The notes under the pieces were generated by a model. That model was not told the DNA's origin and did not search any database. It saw only the letters and a list, made by a program, of their open reading frames with translations. Both the position numbers and the translations under genes were made by a program. A stretch of 64,000 bases of DNA from Deltaproteobacteria bacterium HGW-Deltaproteobacteria-19 (GTDB lineage Bacteria; Desulfobacterota; Syntrophia; Syntrophales; PHBD01), in the NCBI GenBank assembly GCA_002841865.1, contig PHBD01000012.1, positions 30,839 to 94,838 of the forward strand, given 5' to 3'. How positions within the stretch are numbered: the stretch's first letter is position 1; each line of letters begins with the position of its first letter. This document shows positions 60,423 to 64,000 of the stretch, in pieces.

Positions 60423-60769
60423 GAATGGATGTCTCCCGCAACGGCCAAATCGATCTGCATCCCTGCGATCTCCCTAACCCTGGAGAACCCTAGCATATCC
60501 GCCCCCCACTGACAACGGGTCGTTTCCGGCCGCAGGATTCCGGGGGCGTGCCGGCGAAGCGCCGGTGAAAGGCTCCGGAAGCGGACGGACTCAAGGGATG
60601 CAAGGACCGCGGGCAGTTTTCCTTGACAGTCCCCGGATCTGTCTGTTAACCATTTCATCCATCGGGGCGACGGATGGCCCGGTGCCATCCTTCCCATGCT
60701 CGTCCCCTTCCGGAATTGGAACCTGACCCATAAACCTGTGCGCCAGCGGCCCTTCCCGGAGGCTCTTCG
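60423..60769. other. Divergent intergenic region between mazG and livM
   Basis: These 347 bases hold no recognisable gene. They contain a strong 6-bp hairpin CCGGCG-aag-CGCCGG at 60551-60565 and a candidate promoter at 60623-60651. The region should carry promoters for both directions; a minus-strand promoter could not be picked out. Confidence 0.55.
60623..60651 (+). promoter_or_regulatory. Candidate promoter of the liv-type operon
   Basis: A perfect TTGACA (60623-60628) is followed by 17 bases and TTAACC (60646-60651), a weak -10. It is about 120 bases before the livM-like start. Confidence 0.4.
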
Positions 60770-61840
60770 ATGGATATGAAACGGGACTACTACGAGGACA
60801 TCCGGCTCTTCCGGAGCGGCGTGATCCTCTTCTGGTCCCTCCTTCTCCTGGCCTTCCTCTACACTCTGCCCCTGTACCTGCCGAGCTACCGCTTCTACCT
60901 CCTGAATCTGATCCTGGTCCATGTGATCCTTGCCGTGGGCCTGAATATCCTGGTGGGCTACACCGGGCAGATCTCGCTCGGGCATGCGGGCTTCTTCGCC
61001 ATCGGCGCCTACGTGACGGCTCTTCTCATGGGCGGGCTGGCGGTGCCTTTTTTCCCTGCCCTCCTGGCGGCGGCCTTGAGTGCCGCCGCCTTCGGCTTCC
61101 TTGTGGGGCTGCCCGCCCTGCGCCTGGAAGGCCCCTATCTGTCCATCGCCACCCTCGGTTTCGGCCTCACCATCATACACATCATCGGACACCTCGATAT
61201 CTTCGGCGGACGGACGGGAATTCAGGCACCACCCCTGGACCTGGGAGTTCCGGGGCTCGGGTGGAGCTTTGTTCTGGAGACGGACCAGGGCAAGTATTAC
61301 CTTATCCTGACGATCACTGTGCTGATGGTGATCGGTGCCGTCAACCTCATGAAGACCAGGGTAGGCCGGTCCTTCGTGGCCATCCGGGACAGCGACATCG
61401 CCGCCGAGGTCATGGGGGTCAACCTGATGGCCTACAAGACCCTGTCCTTTGCCGTGAGCGCTTTCTATGCAGGCGTCGCCGGAGGCCTCTTCGGGTTCAT
61501 CCTGGGCTTTTTCAATCCCGAGCCGTTCAACCTGATCCTGTCGATCGTTTTCCTCGTGATGGTCGTCGTCGGCGGCCTGGGATCGACCTTCGGGTCCATC
61601 GTGGGGGCGGCGCTCATTACCTGGCTGCAGTACGACCTGTTGAAGAACATCCCGGAGACGCCGCTGGTTGGCCCCTTCCTTCTGTCCGTTTCGGATCGCT
61701 GGTTCACCGTTGTCGGCCTGGAAAACTTCAACAGCATCATCCTCGGGCTCGTCATGATCGCTATCGTCCTTTTCGAGCCCCTGGGGATGTTCGGGGTATG
61801 GATTCGCGTCAAGAAGTACTGGAGAACATGGCCATTCTGA
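60770..61840 (+). CDS. Branched-chain amino-acid-type ABC permease (LivM-like)
   Basis: The 356-residue permease has about eight to ten membrane segments and the family core LNILVGYTGQISLGHAGFFAIGAY near residue 60. It should form the channel with the LivH-like product encoded next. GGAGG lies eight bases before ATG 60770. In this family substrates range from branched-chain amino acids to urea and aromatic acids, so the substrate stays open. Confidence 0.94.
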   Translation: MDMKRDYYEDIRLFRSGVILFWSLLLLAFLYTLPLYLPSYRFYLLNLILVHVILAVGLNILVGYTGQISLGHAGFFAIGAYVTALLMGGLAVPFFPALLAAALSAAAFGFLVGLPALRLEGPYLSIATLGFGLTIIHIIGHLDIFGGRTGIQAPPLDLGVPGLGWSFVLETDQGKYYLILTITVLMVIGAVNLMKTRVGRSFVAIRDSDIAAEVMGVNLMAYKTLSFAVSAFYAGVAGGLFGFILGFFNPEPFNLILSIVFLVMVVVGGLGSTFGSIVGAALITWLQYDLLKNIPETPLVGPFLLSVSDRWFTVVGLENFNSIILGLVMIAIVLFEPLGMFGVWIRVKKYWRTWPF

Positions 61841-61844
61841 GGAC

Positions 61845-62720
61845 ATGATGATCGGACAGCTCATTGTCGAGGGACTTGCCATCGGCGCCTGTTACGGCCT
61901 CTTCGCAGTCGCCGTGGTGATCATTTACAAGACTTCGGAGGTGGTCAACTTCGGCCAGGGCGAGATGGCCATGTTCGCCACGTTCGTGGCCTACCACATC
62001 CTCACCTACTATGGCGTCCCGTTCTGGGCGGCCTTTCTGATGACCCTCGGGTTCGCCGCGTTACTGGGTGCGATCGTGGAATTCCTGTTCCTCCGGCCGG
62101 CAAAGAATCCCAGCATCCTGGGGCTCATTGTCATCACCCTCGGCGCGGAGATGCTGCTCATGGGACTGGCGAGCTGGAAGTGGGGGGCGGAGCAGAAGGC
62201 TTTCTCCCTGCCATGGTCCTACAGTTCGATCCACGAGCCCCTGCCGGGCGTCATTGTCAGCGACTGGGCCATCGCCGTTTTCCTGACCTCCGGCGTGATC
62301 GTGACCCTCCTGTACGTCTTTTTCCGGTACACGCGGCTCGGGATTGCCATGCGGGCCACCCAGCAGAACCAGAACGCCGCCAAGATCATGGGCATCCGCA
62401 CCGAGCGGGTGTTTACCTTTGCCTGGGGCCTCAGTTCCCTCATCGGGACGGTGGCGGCCATGTTCTTTGCCGCCCGTGCCACCCTGGACCCTTCCTTCAT
62501 GATGGAGCCTTTCCTCCGGGCCTTCGCGGCGGCGGTCCTGGGAGGGCTGACGAGCATCCCCGGCGTCCTGGTGGGCGGCGAGATCCTGGGGCTGATCGAG
62601 AACCTCTTCGGATACATGTGGCCCGAGTGGAAACCCATCGTCGCCTTTGTCATCATCGTGCTCGTCCTGTGCTTCCGCCCCAGCGGACTTTTTGCCCGGC
62701 ATTTCGTGAAGAAGGTCTAG
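61845..62720 (+). CDS. Branched-chain amino-acid-type ABC permease (LivH-like)
   Basis: The 291-residue permease has the LivH hallmarks EGLAIGACYGLFAVAVVIIYKTSEVVNFGQGEMAMF and the mid-protein TRLGIAMRATQQN loop that contacts the ATPase. It starts four bases after the LivM-like gene. The ATPase genes are not in this window and may lie to the right. Confidence 0.95.
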   Translation: MMIGQLIVEGLAIGACYGLFAVAVVIIYKTSEVVNFGQGEMAMFATFVAYHILTYYGVPFWAAFLMTLGFAALLGAIVEFLFLRPAKNPSILGLIVITLGAEMLLMGLASWKWGAEQKAFSLPWSYSSIHEPLPGVIVSDWAIAVFLTSGVIVTLLYVFFRYTRLGIAMRATQQNQNAAKIMGIRTERVFTFAWGLSSLIGTVAAMFFAARATLDPSFMMEPFLRAFAAAVLGGLTSIPGVLVGGEILGLIENLFGYMWPEWKPIVAFVIIVLVLCFRPSGLFARHFVKKV

Positions 62721-62721
62721 G

Positions 62722-63207
62722 ATGAAGACGAATCGCACAGTGACGCGGCATCGGGCCGGAAGGTCGTGCGGGGGAGTGCTGCTCGGTGTCCTGCTGGCTA
62801 TGGGAGTGCTTTGGGGGACAGTCGCCGACGCCGCGCCGGAGGGGCCGCCGGCCGATGAGGGCAGGGTCGTGGAGCGGGCCGCCCGGGCGTATCTGGAGGC
62901 GGAAGTCCGGCGCGACTTCGAGGCCGTCTGGGCGATCCTGGCGCCCTCCTCGGTGTATTGCGAGACCCATGATTTTCAGGCGTACCGGGCGGAAGCGGAC
63001 CGTTCCCCGGTCCGTATCGAGCGGTTCAAGATCCTCCGGGTGGCGGACATCCGGCAGAATCACGACCCGAGGCGGTTCCCGAAGGTGGAGCGGTTCGCCG
63101 ACGTGGAGGTGGACCTGGTGCTTCTTGACACCGATACCGGAACCCGGACGGAGATAAACTACCGCTTCACGTTCATCCGTGAGGGGGGGAGGTGGTACAA
63201 GGGGTAG
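62722..63207 (+). CDS. Exported NTF2-like hypothetical protein
   Basis: The 161-residue protein has a signal peptide (about 1-38, ending in ADA-A) and then RAARAYLEAEVRRDFEAVWAILAP, which resembles the start of NTF2/SnoaL-like folds. It is inserted between the permease and binding-protein genes, one base after the LivH-like stop. A periplasmic accessory function for the transporter is possible, but no catalytic residues are recognised. Confidence 0.7.
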   Translation: MKTNRTVTRHRAGRSCGGVLLGVLLAMGVLWGTVADAAPEGPPADEGRVVERAARAYLEAEVRRDFEAVWAILAPSSVYCETHDFQAYRAEADRSPVRIERFKILRVADIRQNHDPRRFPKVERFADVEVDLVLLDTDTGTRTEINYRFTFIREGGRWYKG

Positions 63208-63253
63208 TCGTTCGTGACGGCCCTCGCGCCGTCCTTGTGTTCAGGCGTGGAAG

Positions 63254-63268
63254 TGCCCCGCAGGGGCA
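63254..63268 (+). other. Short hairpin before the binding-protein gene
   Basis: TGCCCC (63254-63259) and GGGGCA (63263-63268) pair across a 3-base loop, about 38 bases before ATG 63306. It may shape relative expression of the binding-protein gene; it has no T run. Confidence 0.35.
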
Positions 63269-63305
63269 ACATGTATTCGAACTCTTCAGAAAAAAGGAGG
63301 GTGCC

Positions 63306-64000
63306 ATGGGTTCGAAACGGTTCTGGATGGTTCTGGGAATGGTGGCCTGTGCGATGCTTATCCTGTCTCCGTCGGCCCTGGCAGCGAAGCCGGGCTTCGA
63401 CGACAGGGAGATCCGCATCGCCCAGTGGGGCCCGCAGACGGGTCCGGCGGCCCCTTGGGGGAACGTGGCCAGGGGAAGCCGGCTCCTGTTTAACCTGGTC
63501 AACGAGGAGGGGGGAATCCACGGCCGGAAGATCAAGTATTTCATCCGTGACGACCAGTACAACCCGGCCCAGACAGTCGCCGTGGTCAAGGACGTCGTGG
63601 AGCGTGAGGGGATCTTCGCTTTCGTGGGCGGAACCTCCGGGGCAAGCGGCCTGGCTGTCAAGAACTACCTGGCGGCCAACAAGGTAATCTGGGTCTCGCC
63701 TGCGACGAGCATCAAGGAATACGTCATGCCGGTGAACCCCTACATCTTCGCCACGATGCCTCTTTATGACGACGAGGCGAGCATTCTTACCAAGTATGTA
63801 GTGGAGAAGATGAAGCTGAAAAAGATCGGTATCCTCTACCAGAACGACCCCTATGGAAAGAACGGCCTGGAAGGGGTCAGGCAGCGCCTTGCTCATCTGA
63901 AAATGAAACCCGTTGCAGAGGTGTCAGTCGAGGCCGGGGAGAAGGACCTGACGTCCCAGATCATGAAGTTCAAAAATTCCGGAGCCGAGGTGGTCTATCT
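63306..64000 (+). CDS. ABC transporter substrate-binding protein, Liv-type (partial)
   Basis: The frame begins at ATG 63306 after GGAGGG and stays open to the right edge, giving about 231 residues. A signal peptide (about 1-27, SALAA) is followed by REIRIAQWGPQTGPAAPWGN, RGSRLLFNLVNEEGGIHGRKI and later GILYQNDPYGKNGLEGV, typical of the periplasmic-binding fold type I family (LivJ/LivK-like). It supplies ligand to the permeases upstream. Confidence 0.95.
   Translation, partial: MGSKRFWMVLGMVACAMLILSPSALAAKPGFDDREIRIAQWGPQTGPAAPWGNVARGSRLLFNLVNEEGGIHGRKIKYFIRDDQYNPAQTVAVVKDVVEREGIFAFVGGTSGASGLAVKNYLAANKVIWVSPATSIKEYVMPVNPYIFATMPLYDDEASILTKYVVEKMKLKKIGILYQNDPYGKNGLEGVRQRLAHLKMKPVAEVSVEAGEKDLTSQIMKFKNSGAEVVY

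Noticed and set aside
1-64000. CRISPR arrays, insertion sequences, rRNA genes
   Set aside because: No repeat-spacer array, transposase or rRNA-like sequence was found in reading the window; very degenerate remnants cannot be excluded.

Overview
The window is a high-GC bacterial chromosome segment with Gram-negative features: YidC with a periplasmic domain, lipoprotein signals, OmpA-like and CsgG-like envelope proteins, and a two-subunit glycyl-tRNA synthetase. The mixture of a ferredoxin:thioredoxin reductase, cysteine-rich ferredoxins, a GAF-containing GspE/PilB ATPase, a CHASE2 Ser/Thr kinase and a Liv-type transporter best fits an anaerobic deltaproteobacterium, perhaps of the Syntrophales. 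That placement is inference; no 16S gene is present.

Region 1 (1-14943) is a compact lipid/polyketide-type cluster. It holds a NodB-type deacetylase, a FabZ-like hotdog protein, carrier proteins, two paralogous radical SAM enzymes flanking a lipoprotein, three ketosynthases with complete Cys-His-His triads, a 4HBT thioesterase, a PKS-type dehydratase, PlsC- and PlsY-like acyltransferases, an HTH protein, a BtrH-like acyltransferase and a B12-binding radical SAM enzyme. A further carrier protein lies convergently at 14686-14943. The set suggests that an unusual acyl chain is built on ACP, modified by radical chemistry and moved to glycerolipid or another acceptor. This is the best candidate for an undescribed system here.

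Region 2 (14994-28396): a membrane protein and a coiled-coil protein on the minus strand, then glyQ and glyS, then a signalling block (GAF-GspE ATPase, CHASE2 kinase, PP2C phosphatase, FHA protein, OmpA-like lipoprotein) holding the writer, eraser and reader of Ser/Thr phosphorylation.

Region 3 (28508-36633): aconitase, NADP-type isocitrate dehydrogenase, RlmN, a divergent PEP carboxykinase, a cysteine-rich ferredoxin, and a redox set (zinc ribbon, glutaredoxin-like protein, FTR-rubredoxin fusion) ending in a strong bidirectional terminator.

Region 4 (36783-46474): LysM-NlpC/P60 hydrolase, MtgA, and the conserved rpmH-rnpA-yidD-yidC-jag-mnmE block. As given, mnmE is frameshifted by a 10-bp tandem duplication. 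A split transketolase follows.

Region 5 (46583-54902): a three-gene CsgG/FlgT-like envelope operon, PAS protein, MscL with a zinc-ribbon tail, flavin reductase-like protein, and an ABC transporter with a LolA-like protein.

Region 6 (55256-64000): an RloA-RloB pair (AAA15 ATPase plus Toprim-like protein) behind an AT-rich leader, a CDF metal exporter, an acyltransferase remnant, an HDAC-family amidohydrolase, MazG, and a branched-chain amino-acid-type ABC transporter whose binding-protein gene runs off the right edge.
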